From the NCBI GenBank assembly GCA_027864655.1, contig JAQAZG010000003.1:62001-126000 (forward strand): 64,000 bases of DNA. Reading direction: 5' to 3'. Made by a program: the position numbers and the translations under genes. Source of the stretch: Oleispirillum naphthae (GTDB lineage Bacteria > Pseudomonadota > Alphaproteobacteria > Rhodospirillales > Rhodospirillaceae). How positions within the stretch are numbered: the stretch's first letter is position 1; every line of letters starts with the position of its first letter. The notes beneath the pieces are model-generated. The model saw only the letters and a program-made list of their open reading frames with translations. It ran no database searches and was not told the origin of the DNA. Positions 36,519-46,136 of the stretch are shown one piece after another.

Positions 36519-37120
36519 TCACCCTGCCCTTCCTGCTCACCGCGCTGGTGGTGGTGCTGATGCCCGGCACCGGGGTGATCTACACCGTCTCCTGCGGCCT
36601 GCTGCACGGGCGGCGCGCCGCGGTGGTCGCCGCCTTCGGCTGCACCCTCGGCATCGTGCCGCACCTTGCGGCCTGCCTTCTGGGCCTCGCCGCGGTGCTG
36701 CACGCCGGGGCCATGGCCTTCCAGGCGATGCGCCTCCTCGGCGCGGTCTACCTCGGCTTCCTCGCCTGGAGCCTGTGGCGCGACGCGGCGGAGCCGGTCT
36801 CCCTCGCCGCCCCGGCGGCGCGGCGCGGCCACCCGGCGCTGCGCGGCATCGCGCTCAATCTGCTCAACCCCAAACTCACCCTGTTCTTCTTCGCCTTCCT
36901 GCCGCAGTTCGTCGATCCCGCCACGGACCCGGCGCGCCAGATGCTGCTGCTCGGCGCGGTGTTCATGGCGATGACCTTCGCCGTGTTCGTGGTCTATGGC
37001 CTGTGCGCCGCCGCGGCGCGGCAGAAGGTCCTGGAGTCGCCCGCCGTGCTCTCCTGGCTGAAACGCGGCTTCGCCGCGGCGTTCGCCGCCCTGGGGCTGC
37101 GGTTGGCGTTCGGCGAGTAA
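36515..37120 (+). CDS. LysE/RhtB-family amino-acid exporter
   Basis: A 201-residue inner-membrane protein with six predicted hydrophobic segments. The N-terminal FLLTALVVVLMPGTGVIYTVSCGLLHGRR and the mid-chain NLLNPKLTLFFFAFLPQFVDP are hallmark blocks of the LysE/RhtB family, which exports amino acids such as homoserine, threonine or lysine. The substrate cannot be told. ATG 36515 overlaps the comM TGA, so it is likely translated from the same message. Confidence 0.93.
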   Translation: MITLPFLLTALVVVLMPGTGVIYTVSCGLLHGRRAAVVAAFGCTLGIVPHLAACLLGLAAVLHAGAMAFQAMRLLGAVYLGFLAWSLWRDAAEPVSLAAPAARRGHPALRGIALNLLNPKLTLFFFAFLPQFVDPATDPARQMLLLGAVFMAMTFAVFVVYGLCAAAARQKVLESPAVLSWLKRGFAAAFAALGLRLAFGE

Positions 37121-37297
37121 AGAAAAAACTTCGTGGGGGGACTCGGTCCCCCCACACCCCCGATAACTGGTTTTTCGCCGCGTAACGGCAGGCGGCACCT
37201 CCCGTGGCAACCGCACGGGCTTATGGCGCTACGCGCGAAAAACCAAAAGTCATGGGGTGCGCGAGGGGACCGAGTCCCCTCGCAACGCTTTGATTTT
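37121..37297. repeat. Modular palindromic element R8 (LysE-type/SnoaL-like, convergent)
   Basis: The left arm hairpin is GTGGGGGGAC-TCG-GTCCCCCCAC. The core is TTTTTCGCCGCGTAACGGC..GGCGCTACGCGCG. The right arm hairpin is GCGAGGGGAC-CGA-GTCCCCTCGC followed by AACGCTTTGATTTTT at the next stop. Both arms are of the single-hairpin type. Confidence 0.88.
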
Positions 37298-37651
37298 TCA
37301 CCCGACCGGCAGGCCGTGTTGGCGGAGGAAGGTGAGTTTGTCCCAATAGCCGCGCTGGAAGGCGATTTTGCCGTCCCTGACGTGGAAGAAGCCGCAGCCT
37401 TGCAGGCCGAGGGGGTCGCGCCATTCGAGGATGGCGACCTCGCCGTCGGCATAGAGGGCCTCGACGAGACAGACCATTTCGGCGGCGGCGAACGCGCGGG
37501 CGAACATTTTGCGGATCGCGTCGCGGCCTGCCACCGGCTCTTGCGCCACCTGGTGGTTGATCGCGTCCTCGTGGTAGAGCGCGGCCAGCGCGTCGGCGTC
37601 GCCGCGGTTGAAGGCGGCCACCCAGGCGCGCACCAAGTCCTTCGGAGTCAT
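37298..37651 (-). CDS. SnoaL-like (NTF2-fold) polyketide-cyclase-type protein
   Basis: A 117-residue single-domain protein of the NTF2-like/SnoaL superfamily: TPKDLVRAWVAAFNRGDADALAALYHEDAINHQV, RDAIRKMFARAFA, then strands ending FFHVRDGKIAFQRGYWDK. Members include cyclases, isomerases and stress proteins of unknown role, so no reaction is assigned. ATG 37651 has AAGGAAT upstream. It stands alone, convergent with the LysE-type gene. Confidence 0.85.
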   Translation of the reverse strand: MTPKDLVRAWVAAFNRGDADALAALYHEDAINHQVAQEPVAGRDAIRKMFARAFAAAEMVCLVEALYADGEVAILEWRDPLGLQGCGFFHVRDGKIAFQRGYWDKLTFLRQHGLPVG

Positions 37652-38122
37652 CGCGGAATTCCTTTTTTCGCGGCTTTGGCGAGGGGCATGATAGCGCGAA
37701 AGCCCACCCCTGGGCACGAAACGATGGCGGAAAGCCTGGGGCTTGCGCGCAAGGGGGGCGATGCGGAAAAAGCCTGGGGGGTGCGGCGCGTGCGACCGAT
37801 TCGCCGCCGAATCTTCCGCGCCGCGCGCCGCTGCGGGAACCGGCGGGCGATTCGCGGCATCGGCGCGGCGTTTCCGGCGGGCGTGGGATGGGGTGACGGA
37901 GGAGGGGTTGCCGAGTCGCGGCGGCGGCGATTCGGCGGCGCGGAGGCGTGTTACAGGCTTGCGACTCCGCGGAATTCATTGGTTGTCTGGAACGTCCTAA
38001 AACGCGAACAACCACGATTGAAGTTGTTCTGCTCCGGAACCCTCCGAAAACGCCGACGCAGCCAGGGATTCCCTCGGCCCCGGCGTCCGTAAAAGGCAGA
38101 TTATCGCTTTTATTTCAAAAGA
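37652..38122. other. Long intergenic region without convincing gene
   Basis: About 470 bp. Overlapping frames exist but lack ribosome sites or recognisable domains. 37730-37970 is extremely GC-rich with many GCGGCG runs; 37975-38120 is more AT-rich and lies downstream of the HIT gene. No tRNA fold or member of the R family was found. It could hold a degraded gene or a small RNA. Confidence 0.35.
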
Positions 38123-38488
38123 TTATACGCGACCGGCAAGCATCGGGCCGAGCGGCCGCCCGGCGAACACGTGCACGTGAAGGTGGGGCACTTCCTGGCC
38201 GCCGTTCAACCCGACGTTGCTTAAAACCCGGTAGCCCTCTGCCTCTGCGCCGAGCATGCGCGCGGTCTCGCCGACGGCACGGACGAATCCGGCGATTTCC
38301 TCCGCCGGGGCGTTGGCGGAGAAGTCCGCCATCGACACGTAGGCGCCCTTGGGAATCACCAGAACATGCAGCGGAGCCAAGGGGTTGATGTCGTGGAAGG
38401 CGAGCGCGTGCTCGGTTTCCAGCACCTTCTTGCAGGGGATCTCGCCGCGCAGGATTTTCGCGAACACGTTGTTCGGATCGTAAGCCAC
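38123..38488 (-). CDS. HIT-family nucleotide-binding protein (HINT-like)
   Basis: A 121-residue histidine-triad protein, probably hydrolysing nucleoside phosphoramidates or similar nucleotides. It shows VFAKILRGEIPCKKVLETEHALAFHDINP, HVLVIPKGAYVSM and the triad NGGQEVPHLHVHVFAGRPLG with the catalytic HxHxH. The start is GTG 38488, well placed behind AAGGAGACGAGA; the longer open frame is not supported. It lies 43 bp downstream of hisE, a common neighbourhood for this family in Alphaproteobacteria. Confidence 0.94.
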   Translation of the reverse strand: MAYDPNNVFAKILRGEIPCKKVLETEHALAFHDINPLAPLHVLVIPKGAYVSMADFSANAPAEEIAGFVRAVGETARMLGAEAEGYRVLSNVGLNGGQEVPHLHVHVFAGRPLGPMLAGRV

Positions 38489-38531
38489 TCTCGTCTCCTT
38501 GGTTAACGGAACGGTGCAACGGCTTGCTGCG

Positions 38532-38852
38532 TCAGTCTTTCGGCCGCTTCGCCTTCTCCGCGAGGCCGGAGGTTCCGGTGCGCGCCGCAAGTTCCGCCCA
38601 CACCGCGTCGGGGGAGATTCCGGCGTCGGCCCACAGCACCAGCATGTGATAGAGCAGGTCGGCGCTTTCCGGCACGATCTTCTCCGGCTCGGCGCAGGCG
38701 GCGATCACCAGCTCGGCGGCCTCCTCGCCCACTTTCTGCGCGATCTTGTTGCGCCCCTTGGCGAACAGCTTTGCGGTATAGGAGGAGGCGGGATCGGCGG
38801 TCTTGCGGGCGGCGATGGTGGCGGCGAGGGCGTCGAGCGGGTGGTCGGTCAT
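38532..38852 (-). CDS. hisE: Phosphoribosyl-ATP pyrophosphatase
   Basis: Hydrolyses phosphoribosyl-ATP to phosphoribosyl-AMP, the second step of histidine synthesis. The 106-residue product shows LAATIAARKTADPASSYTAKLFAKG, KIAQKVGEEAAELVIAA (Mg-binding Glu cluster) and ESADLLYHMLVLWADAGI. The start ATG 38852 overlaps the stop of the upstream GGDEF gene by 4 bp. In most relatives hisE directly follows hisF; here a sensor gene has been inserted. Confidence 0.95.
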   Translation of the reverse strand: MTDHPLDALAATIAARKTADPASSYTAKLFAKGRNKIAQKVGEEAAELVIAACAEPEKIVPESADLLYHMLVLWADAGISPDAVWAELAARTGTSGLAEKAKRPKD

Positions 38853-40447
38853 CTTACGCGGGGCTTTCCTTTGGGGCGATTCGGCGGAGCGCGGTCTCCG
38901 GGCGGAGTCCGATGCTCCCGCTTCGCACCATACATGGCCTGGTCGGCGATGCGCAAAAGCAATTCGACGCTCTCGCCGTCGTCGGGGCAGACGGCGAGGC
39001 CGAGGCTGGCGCGGATCGGCCCCACCGTATCCCCTGCCGCGGCGGCTTCCATGCGGTCGGCGATCTTGGCGCGCACCGCCTCCGCCGCGGTGCGGGTTCT
39101 GCACGGGGCGAGGAGGACGACGAACTCGTCGCCGCCGAGGCGGCCCACCGCATCGCTGTCGCGGATGCAGGCGCGGATGCGCAAAACCGTTTCCCGCAGG
39201 CAATCGTCGCCCGCCTCGTGGCCGTAGATGTCGTTGATCTCCTTGAACTCGTCCAGGTCGGCGAAGATCAGGGCATAGCCCTCGCCGGCCGCCTCGTAGC
39301 GCGCCGCGGCGACGGCGAGGCACTCGTCGAAGGCGCTGCGGTTGAGCGCCCCGGTGAGCGGATCGACGGAGGCGCGGTGCAACAGGCGGATGTGGCGGTG
39401 GCGGCGCTCGGCCCACAGCACCGCGAAGATCCATGCTCCCAGGCCGAGCGCCAGGATCGAGGCGAAGGCGAAGGGCAGGAGGGTCTGCAAGATGTCGTTT
39501 TGCATCTCCGCCAGGGCCTCCGGCGAGAGGAAGGAGATGATCTTCCATTCCGAGGCCTCCGGCGCGGGTTCGCCGTCGCCGCGCAGCCCCCAGAAGCCCT
39601 TGATCGCCGGGTGCGCGGTGCGGAAGACGAAAACCCCGTCCTTGACCCGGATGACGCCGCTCTCCTCGCTTTGGATGCGGCCCCAGGCGACGGGGTAGCG
39701 CTGCGGCAGGCTCGCCTTGGCGAAATCCACGTGGTCGAAGCCCCAGGTCAGGGCGGAGGCCAGGGGGTGCGCCAGCCACAGGCTTTCGCGGTCGGCGACG
39801 ATCAGGGTGGTGGTGGTGTGCGCGCCGATCTGCTCCATCTGGTCGAGAAGCACGTCGGCGCGGTAGGCGACCTCGACGATGTGGGTCGGTTTTCCTCCGG
39901 TGGCGGCGGCGGTGGTGGCGAAACGCCAGAGCGGGCGGGGCGAGGCGCCGTCGTGGCGGTCGTGGGCGAGCATCAGCATGCCCCCCGGCGCCATGCGCAG
40001 CACCGCGGCGCGCACCTGCGGCGAGAGGGGGCCGGGCGCAGCGCGCATGTGGAAGCTGATCTCGCCGTCGATGTCGGAAACCGCGATCAGTTCCCTGCCG
40101 GAGAGGTCGAGCAGGCGGATGGCGTCGTAGAGGCCGACGGCGTGCGCGAACTCGGCATATTCCCGCGCCAGGGCGGCGAGCGCAGGAGACCCGGGCGTGG
40201 CGGCGGCCAGTTCGCTCTGGCGGCTGAGAATCAGCAGGTCGGCGCGGATGCGGTGCAGGGCGTCGATCATCGCCGTGGTTTGCGCCGTCACCACCAGGGA
40301 TTCGGCGGTTTCCATCTGCGCCAGGCGGCCCAGGCGGCGGATCTCGAAAAAACCGATGCAGGCGACCATCACCATGAGCGCGAGCCCGGCGAACAGCTTC
40401 GCGAACAGGGGAAACCAGGAGGGAGGGGAGCGTTCGCCTGCGATCAC
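38849..40447 (-). CDS. Membrane-anchored sensor diguanylate cyclase within the his cluster
   Basis: A 532-residue predicted inner-membrane c-di-GMP synthase: TM1 at about 14-36, a large periplasmic sensor region of Cache type (about 37-325), TM2 near LLPFAFASILALGLGAWIFAVLW, and a C-terminal GGDEF domain with DPLTGALNRSAFDE and active-site LGGDEF. RDSD five residues earlier gives an RxxD inhibitory site. It lies between hisF (63 bp) and hisE (4-bp overlap), so it is probably cotranscribed with histidine genes. The ligand is unknown. Confidence 0.9.
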   Translation of the reverse strand: MIAGERSPPSWFPLFAKLFAGLALMVMVACIGFFEIRRLGRLAQMETAESLVVTAQTTAMIDALHRIRADLLILSRQSELAAATPGSPALAALAREYAEFAHAVGLYDAIRLLDLSGRELIAVSDIDGEISFHMRAAPGPLSPQVRAAVLRMAPGGMLMLAHDRHDGASPRPLWRFATTAAATGGKPTHIVEVAYRADVLLDQMEQIGAHTTTTLIVADRESLWLAHPLASALTWGFDHVDFAKASLPQRYPVAWGRIQSEESGVIRVKDGVFVFRTAHPAIKGFWGLRGDGEPAPEASEWKIISFLSPEALAEMQNDILQTLLPFAFASILALGLGAWIFAVLWAERRHRHIRLLHRASVDPLTGALNRSAFDECLAVAAARYEAAGEGYALIFADLDEFKEINDIYGHEAGDDCLRETVLRIRACIRDSDAVGRLGGDEFVVLLAPCRTRTAAEAVRAKIADRMEAAAAGDTVGPIRASLGLAVCPDDGESVELLLRIADQAMYGAKREHRTPPGDRAPPNRPKGKPRVR

Positions 40448-40510
40448 GAAAGCGGTCCTCGGCTCGGGTGACGGGAAAACACGGGCGCGGCCGGTCCCCG
40501 GTCGCGGGGC

Positions 40511-41281
40511 TCAGGCCGTCGGCACCGAACGCACCGGAATTCCGGCGGCGGCGAGATACGCTTTCGCCTCCGGAATGGAATAGTGCCCGAAGTGGAAGAT
40601 CGAGGCGGCCAAAACCGCCGTCGCCCCGCCGTCGCGGATTCCTTCCACCAGGTGGTCCAGGTTGCCGACCCCGCCGGAGGCGATCACCGGGACGGAAACG
40701 GCGTCGGAAACCGCGCGCGTCAGCGCGATGTCGAAGCCCTGCCGCGTGCCGTCGCGGTCCATCGAGGTCAACAGAATCTCACCTGCTCCATATGTGGTCA
40801 TTCGGCGCGCCCATTCCACCGCGTCGATGCCGGTGGGCTTGCGCCCGCCGTGGGTGAAAATCTCGAATTTTCCGGGGGCCGTCCGCTTCGCGTCGATGGC
40901 GACGACGATGCATTGGTTGCCGAACTTTTCCGCCGCCTCGCGCACGAACTCCGGATGGTGCACCGCCGCGGTGTTGATCGAAACCTTGTCGGCCCCGGCC
41001 AGCAGCAGCTTGCGGATGTCCTCCACCGCGCGCACCCCGCCGCCGACGGTGAGCGGCATGAAGCACTGCTCGGCGGTGCGGCGCACCACGTCGTAGAGGG
41101 TGTCGCGGTTGTCGGAGCTGGCGGTGATGTCGAGGAAGCAGAGTTCGTCCGCCCCCGCCGCGTCGTAGACGCGGGCCTGCTCCACCGGGTCGCCCGCGTC
41201 GATCAGATCGACGAAGTTGACCCCCTTGACGACCCGTCCGTCCTTGACGTCGAGGCAGGGGATGATGCGCATGCTGAGCAT
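40511..41281 (-). CDS. hisF: Imidazole glycerol phosphate synthase subunit HisF
   Basis: The cyclase subunit that, with ammonia from HisH, makes imidazole-glycerol phosphate and AICAR. The 256-residue (beta/alpha)8 barrel has the catalytic Asp in [19 protein letters not shown] (Asp11) and the second in [16 protein letters not shown], plus the phosphate loops PLTVGGGVR and IASGGVGN. It follows hisA by two bases. Confidence 0.97.
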   Translation of the reverse strand: MLSMRIIPCLDVKDGRVVKGVNFVDLIDAGDPVEQARVYDAAGADELCFLDITASSDNRDTLYDVVRRTAEQCFMPLTVGGGVRAVEDIRKLLLAGADKVSINTAAVHHPEFVREAAEKFGNQCIVVAIDAKRTAPGKFEIFTHGGRKPTGIDAVEWARRMTTYGAGEILLTSMDRDGTRQGFDIALTRAVSDAVSVPVIASGGVGNLDHLVEGIRDGGATAVLAASIFHFGHYSIPEAKAYLAAAGIPVRSVPTA

Positions 41282-41283
41282 GG

Positions 41284-42021
41284 TCAGGCCGCCCCCAGGA
41301 TGGCGATCGCCTCCCGCAGGTCGAGCTTGCCGTCGTAGAGCGCGCGCCCGGCGATCGCGCCGATCAGGCCGCTCTTGCGCGCCGCCGCCACGGCGCGGAT
41401 GTCGTCCATTCCCGCCACCCCGCCGGAGACGATCACCGGCAGGCCGCAGGCCGCCGCAAGCCTGGCCGAGGCGGCGACGTTGGCGCCGCCCATCGCGCCG
41501 TCGCGCGAAATGTCGGTGTGGACGATCGCCGCCACGCCCGCGTCGGCGAAGCGGCAGGCGAGGTCCTCCGCGGTGACCTGCGAGGTTTCGGCCCAGCCCT
41601 CCACCGCGACGAAGCCGTCGCGCGCGTCGATGCCCACGGCGATGCGGCCGGGGTGGCGCGTGCAGGCGGCGGCGGCGAAATCCGGGTCGCGCACCGCAAC
41701 GGTGCCGAGAATCACCCGCTCCACGCCGCGCGAAAGCCAGGCCTCGATGGTCGCCTCGTCGCGGATGCCGCCGCCGAGCTGCACCTTCACGTCGTTGTCC
41801 GCGGCGATTTCCAGAATCGCCTCCACCGCCGCGGCGTTCACCGGCTTGCCGGCGAACGCGCCGTTCAGGTCCACTACGTGCAGCCAGGTGCAGCCGGTGA
41901 CGATGAAGCGTATCGCCTGGTCGGCGGGCGAGGCGTTGAACACCGTCGCCTGGTTCATTTCGCCTTTGTAAAGACGCACGCAGGCGCCGTCCTTGAGGTC
42001 GATGGCGGGGAAGAGAATCAT
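41284..42021 (-). CDS. hisA: ProFAR isomerase HisA
   Basis: The (beta/alpha)8 isomerase converting ProFAR to PRFAR, the HisF substrate. The 245-residue product starts [12 protein letters not shown] with catalytic Asp8, has [30 protein letters not shown] with the second catalytic Asp, and [11 protein letters not shown]. The ATG 42021 overlaps the hisH stop by 4 bp; the longer frame upstream lies inside hisH. Confidence 0.96.
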   Translation of the reverse strand: MILFPAIDLKDGACVRLYKGEMNQATVFNASPADQAIRFIVTGCTWLHVVDLNGAFAGKPVNAAAVEAILEIAADNDVKVQLGGGIRDEATIEAWLSRGVERVILGTVAVRDPDFAAAACTRHPGRIAVGIDARDGFVAVEGWAETSQVTAEDLACRFADAGVAAIVHTDISRDGAMGGANVAASARLAAACGLPVIVSGGVAGMDDIRAVAAARKSGLIGAIAGRALYDGKLDLREAIAILGAA

Positions 42022-42677
42022 GGTGCGGGCGTCCAGGAAAGGAAGTTGCGGATCACCGCCAGGCCGACCGCCTGGCTCTTTTCCGGGTGGAATTGGGTTC
42101 CGACGATGTTGCCGCGCCCCACCGCCGCGGTGACCGGCCCGCCGTAATCGGTGGTCGCCAGAACGTCCGCCGCATCGGCCGGGGCGAGCGCATAGCTGTG
42201 GACGAAATAGACCTGCGCCGCCGCGGGCAGGCCGCGGAACACCGGATGCGCCGCCCCGGCGGCGGTGAGCGCCAGGCCGTTCCACCCCATGTGCGGAATC
42301 TTCAGGCCCGGGCCTTCCGCCAGGCGCGACACCTCGCCCGGAATCCACCCGAGGCCCGGGTGGGTGCCGTGCTCGTGGCCCTCGGCGGCGAGCAGCTGCA
42401 TGCCGACGCAGATGCCGAAGAACGGTTTCTTTTCGGCCAGCACCGCCTCGGCCAGCGCCTCGGCCAGGCCGCGGCGCGCCATCAGCCCGGCGCGGCAGTC
42501 GCCGAACGCGCCCACGCCGGGCAGCACGATGCGCTCCGCCGCGCGGATCGCCGCCGCATCGTCGGTGACGACGACGGAGAAGGACAATTCCGCCTCGGCG
42601 GCCGCGCGTTCGAACGCCTTGGCCGCCGAGCGCAGGTTGCCCGAGCCGTAATCGACGATCGCGACGGTCCGCGTCAT
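42018..42677 (-). CDS. hisH: Imidazole glycerol phosphate synthase subunit HisH
   Basis: The glutaminase subunit supplying ammonia to HisF. The 219-residue class I amidotransferase shows [21 protein letters not shown], the nucleophile in [11 protein letters not shown], and the His/Glu of the triad in TQFHPEKSQ. Start ATG 42677 overlaps hisB by 4 bp; its end overlaps hisA by 4 bp. The whole hisB-hisH-hisA-hisF run is translationally coupled. Confidence 0.97.
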   Translation of the reverse strand: MTRTVAIVDYGSGNLRSAAKAFERAAAEAELSFSVVVTDDAAAIRAAERIVLPGVGAFGDCRAGLMARRGLAEALAEAVLAEKKPFFGICVGMQLLAAEGHEHGTHPGLGWIPGEVSRLAEGPGLKIPHMGWNGLALTAAGAAHPVFRGLPAAAQVYFVHSYALAPADAADVLATTDYGGPVTAAVGRGNIVGTQFHPEKSQAVGLAVIRNFLSWTPAP

Positions 42678-43297
42678 GGCCGGTCCCGCGCCTCCACGCG
42701 CAGCGCGCCGCTGAGCACGCCCTTGGTGGAGGGCACCGCGGTGGCGGCGCGCGGGTCGATCTCCACCGCGGCGCGCAGCGCGCGCGCCAGCGCCTTGAAG
42801 CACGCCTCGACGATGTGGTGGGTGTTGCCGCCGTAGAGCGACTCCATGTGCAGGGTCGCCCCGGCGGTCTGCGCGAAGGCCTGGAACCACTCCTTGAACA
42901 GCTCGGTTTCCATGGTTCCCAGCCGCGCCTGCGGCAGCGCCACCCGCCAGATCAGGTATGGCCGGTTGGAGAGGTCGATGGCGCAGCGCGCCAGCGTTTC
43001 GTCCATCGGGATCAGGGCGTCGCCGTAACGGCGGATGCCGGCGCGGTCGGAAAGCGCCTGGGCGATCGCGGTGCCGATGGCCAGCCCGCTGTCCTCGGTG
43101 AGGTGGTGCGCGTCGATGTGCAGGTCGCCCTTGGCCTTGACCGTGAGGTCGATCAGGCTGTGGCGGGAAAGCTGCTCCAGCATGTGGTCGAGGAAGCCGA
43201 CGCCGGTTGCGACGTCGTAGACTCCGGCGCCGTCCAGGTTCACCGTCACCGAGATCGCGGTTTCCCGCGTCACCCGTTCGACCGTTGCGGTTCTCAT
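42674..43297 (-). CDS. hisB: Imidazoleglycerol-phosphate dehydratase
   Basis: A Mn-dependent dehydratase making imidazole-acetol phosphate. This is the monofunctional 207-residue type: [34 protein letters not shown], metal motif [15 protein letters not shown], and the second [16 protein letters not shown]. The ATG at 43297 sits behind GGAGGAAAC. It is the first gene of the his run and is divergent from the XRE regulator. Confidence 0.97.
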   Translation of the reverse strand: MRTATVERVTRETAISVTVNLDGAGVYDVATGVGFLDHMLEQLSRHSLIDLTVKAKGDLHIDAHHLTEDSGLAIGTAIAQALSDRAGIRRYGDALIPMDETLARCAIDLSNRPYLIWRVALPQARLGTMETELFKEWFQAFAQTAGATLHMESLYGGNTHHIVEACFKALARALRAAVEIDPRAATAVPSTKGVLSGALRVEARDRP

Positions 43298-43458
43298 ACC
43301 CGTTTCCTCCGCTGGCGGCGCGGCTCCTCCCGCGCCCCGCATGCATTCCCTGGGTGTATTACAGGAATGCGGGAGGAGAGGCAAATCCTTGCTCCGCCGA
43401 AGCTTGTGCGGTGTGCGGAAATAACGTGCGGGATTCGCCGCCTTTGCCGCGATGCCCA

Positions 43459-43488
43459 TTGACAGCGGCAAAAAAACGCACGTATGCA
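43459..43488 (+). promoter_or_regulatory. Sigma-70-like promoter candidate for XRE regulator
   Basis: TTGACA at 43459-43464, an 18-base spacer, then TATGCA at 43483-43488, about 50 bases upstream of the ATG at 43540. The -35 is an exact consensus match; the -10 is partial. Confidence 0.45.
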
Positions 43489-43539
43489 TGCAGTCAATAA
43501 AACATCTCCCTGATACCCCCCTTGAGAGATTCCAGTCCC

Positions 43540-44013
43540 ATGATCGAACGTCGCTTACCCAAGAATGTCGTGACGGAAAACGGTCCGGACCCGATCGACG
43601 TCCACGTCGGGCAAAGAATCCGTCTGCGCCGCAATCTGGTGGGCATGACCCAGGAACAGCTTGCCGCCTCCGTCGGTGTGACATTCCAGCAAATCCAAAA
43701 GTATGAACGCGGCTTCAACCGCGTCTCCGCCAGCCGCCTTTACGACATCGGGCACGTGCTCTCGGTGCCGATCAGCTTCTTCTTCCAGGACGTCAACGCC
43801 CAGGTGGCGGAGGAACGCTACGGCGTGCTGCCGGACACCTTCGACGGCGCGGGCGCGCCGTCCGTTCTTGCCGAGGACGAAAGCTTCTCCGACGACCCGC
43901 TGTCGCGCACCGAAACCCTGGAGCTGGTGCGCAACTACTGGAAAATCCGCAACGAACGGGCGCGCGCCCAGGTCTTCGCCCTGATCAAGGCGATGGCCCA
44001 GGCGGACGCCTGA
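43540..44013 (+). CDS. XRE-family helix-turn-helix transcriptional regulator
   Basis: A 157-residue DNA-binding regulator. Residues about 20-80 form a Cro/CI-type HTH ([49 protein letters not shown]), followed by FFFQDV and a helical C-terminal half ([16 protein letters not shown]). This architecture is common in Alphaproteobacteria in several copies per genome. Its targets are unknown. ATG 43540 is preferred to TTG 43522. It lies between divergent hisB and hslV. Confidence 0.9.
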   Translation: MIERRLPKNVVTENGPDPIDVHVGQRIRLRRNLVGMTQEQLAASVGVTFQQIQKYERGFNRVSASRLYDIGHVLSVPISFFFQDVNAQVAEERYGVLPDTFDGAGAPSVLAEDESFSDDPLSRTETLELVRNYWKIRNERARAQVFALIKAMAQADA

Positions 44014-44093
44014 GCCCAACCGCGACGGTGGCGTTTCGGCGCCACCGGCCTTACATTGCATCCCTGTCCCCTCACGACAGGGAGTATCCTCCT

Positions 44094-44633
44094 TTGGAAC
44101 CGCAATCCTGGCACGGAACCACCGTGGTTTCGATCCGCAAGGCCGGTCGTGTCGTCATCGCCGCCGACGGCCAGGTGACCCTTGGCAATACCGTGGTCAA
44201 ATCCACCGCGCGCAAGGTCCGCCGCCTCGGCGACGGCCGCGTCCTCGCCGGGTTCGCCGGCGCGACGGCCGATGCCTTCACCCTGTTCGAACGCCTGGAG
44301 GCGAAGCTGGAACGCTTCCCCGGCCAGCTCACCCGCGCCTGCGTCGAACTCGCCAAGGACTGGCGCACCGACCGCTACCTGCGCCGCCTCGAGGCGATGA
44401 TGGCGGTGGCGGACGCCGAAACCTCGCTCATCCTTTCCGGCACCGGCGACGTGCTGGAACCCGACGACGCCCTCATCGGCATCGGCTCCGGCGGGCCCTA
44501 CGCGCTCGCCGCCGCCCGCGCCATGATCGACCGGCCCGACATGGACGCCGAGGCGATCGCGCGGCGCGCCGTGGAAATCGCCGCGGACATCTGCATCTAC
44601 ACCAACCGCAACATCGTGATCGAAAGCCTATGA
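44094..44633 (+). CDS. hslV: ATP-dependent protease subunit HslV
   Basis: The proteolytic subunit of the HslUV (ClpQY) protease. After a short propeptide the catalytic Thr appears in [26 protein letters not shown], and the chain ends [14 protein letters not shown], as expected. TTG 44094 gives a 179-residue protein and has GGGAG about ten bases upstream; a GTG at 44028 would add 22 unsupported residues. It overlaps hslU by 4 bp. Confidence 0.95.
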   Translation: MEPQSWHGTTVVSIRKAGRVVIAADGQVTLGNTVVKSTARKVRRLGDGRVLAGFAGATADAFTLFERLEAKLERFPGQLTRACVELAKDWRTDRYLRRLEAMMAVADAETSLILSGTGDVLEPDDALIGIGSGGPYALAAARAMIDRPDMDAEAIARRAVEIAADICIYTNRNIVIESL

Positions 44634-45943
44634 ACGTGTTCAGCCCCCGCGAAATCGTTTCGGAACTGGATCGGCACATCGTCGGCCAGACGGAAGCCAA
44701 GCGCGCCGTCGCCGTGGCGCTGCGCAACCGTTGGCGCCGCCAGCAGCTGCCCGAGGGCCTGCGCGAGGAAATCCTGCCGAAGAACATCCTGATGATCGGC
44801 CCCACCGGCGTCGGCAAGACCGAGATCGCGCGCCGCCTCGCCAGGCTCGCCCAGGCCCCGTTCATCAAGGTGGAAGCCACCAAGTTCACCGAGGTCGGCT
44901 ACGTCGGCCGCGATGTGGAAAGCATCGTCCGCGATCTCCTGGAATCCGCCATCCAGACCACCCGCACCCGCCTGCGCCAGGATGTCCGCGCCAAGGCCGA
45001 AGGCGCGGCGGAGGAACGCGTCCTCGACGCCCTGGTCGGCGCGTCCGCCAATCCGGAAACCCGCCAGAAGTTCCGCGTCATGCTGCGCCAGGGCGAACTC
45101 GACTCGCGCACCATCGAAATCGAGGTCAAGGATACGGCGGGCGCGGCGCTCCCCACCTTCGACCTGCCCAACATGCCGGGCGCGCAGATGGGCGTGCTCA
45201 ACCTCAACGACATCTTCGGCAAGGCGTTCGGCGGCGCGACGAAAAAGCGCAAGACCACGGTCTCCGAAAGCTACGAATTCCTCATCGCCGACGAAAGCGA
45301 CCGCCTCCTCGACGAGGAACAGGTGGTCCGCGAGGCGATCCGCGTCACCGAGAACGACGGCATCGTCTTCCTCGACGAAATCGACAAGATCTGCGCGCGG
45401 GCGGAGATGAAGGGCGGGGCAGACGTCTCCCGCGAGGGCGTGCAGCGCGACCTCCTGCCCCTGATCGAAGGCACCACCGTCGCCACCAAACACGGCATGG
45501 TCAAAACCGACCACATCCTGTTCATCGCCTCGGGCGCCTTCCACCTCGCCAAACCGTCGGACCTGCTGCCGGAACTCCAGGGCAGACTGCCCAACCGCGT
45601 GGAACTCAAGGCGCTTTCCCGCGAAGACCTCAAACGCATCCTCACCGAGCCGGAAGCCAGCCTGATCACCCAGTATACCGCCCTCCTCGGCACCGAAAAC
45701 GTCACCCTCGCCTTCGCCGAAGAGGCGATCGACGCCATCGCCGACCTCGCCGAGGAAATCAACCAGACGGTCGAAAACATCGGTGCACGAAGGCTCCATA
45801 CGGTCCTGGAACGTCTGCTGGAGGAAATCAGCTTCACCGCCGCAGACCGCGCGGGCGAAACCGTCGAGATCACCGCCGAAATGGTCCAGGACCGCGTCGG
45901 CACCCTCGCCAAATCCTCGGACCTGTCGAAGTTCATCCTCTGA
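44630..45943 (+). CDS. hslU: ATP-dependent protease ATPase subunit HslU
   Basis: The AAA+ unfoldase that feeds HslV. The 437-residue product has [28 protein letters not shown], Walker [15 protein letters not shown], the pore motif GYVGRDVE, the inserted I domain, Walker [11 protein letters not shown] and the C-terminal tail LSKFIL that docks into HslV. Coupled to hslV; followed directly by R9. Confidence 0.98.
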   Translation: MNVFSPREIVSELDRHIVGQTEAKRAVAVALRNRWRRQQLPEGLREEILPKNILMIGPTGVGKTEIARRLARLAQAPFIKVEATKFTEVGYVGRDVESIVRDLLESAIQTTRTRLRQDVRAKAEGAAEERVLDALVGASANPETRQKFRVMLRQGELDSRTIEIEVKDTAGAALPTFDLPNMPGAQMGVLNLNDIFGKAFGGATKKRKTTVSESYEFLIADESDRLLDEEQVVREAIRVTENDGIVFLDEIDKICARAEMKGGADVSREGVQRDLLPLIEGTTVATKHGMVKTDHILFIASGAFHLAKPSDLLPELQGRLPNRVELKALSREDLKRILTEPEASLITQYTALLGTENVTLAFAEEAIDAIADLAEEINQTVENIGARRLHTVLERLLEEISFTAADRAGETVEITAEMVQDRVGTLAKSSDLSKFIL

Positions 45944-46136
45944 GGCGGGGAAAAACCAGGCCAGGGGCGCTGCCCCTGGACCCCGCTGGGGACGCGGTCC
46001 CCAGACCCCGCAACTTTTGGTTTTTGCGCGTAGCGCGAGAGAGCCGTCACGCGGGGTGACGGCCGATGGCCGCTATGCGGCGAAAAAAGTTAGGGGGTGC
46101 GCGAGGGGACCGAGTCCCCTCGCAACGTTTTGGTTC
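45944..46136. repeat. Modular palindromic element R9 (hslU/ppa, convergent)
   Basis: The left arm is the two-hairpin type: CCAGGGGC-GCT-GCCCCTGG then CTGGGGAC-GCG-GTCCCCAG. The core is TTTTTGCGCGTAGCGCG..CCGCTATGCGGCG. The right arm hairpin is GCGAGGGGAC-CGA-GTCCCCTCGC followed by AACGTTTTGGTTCTT at the ppa stop. Confidence 0.9.
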
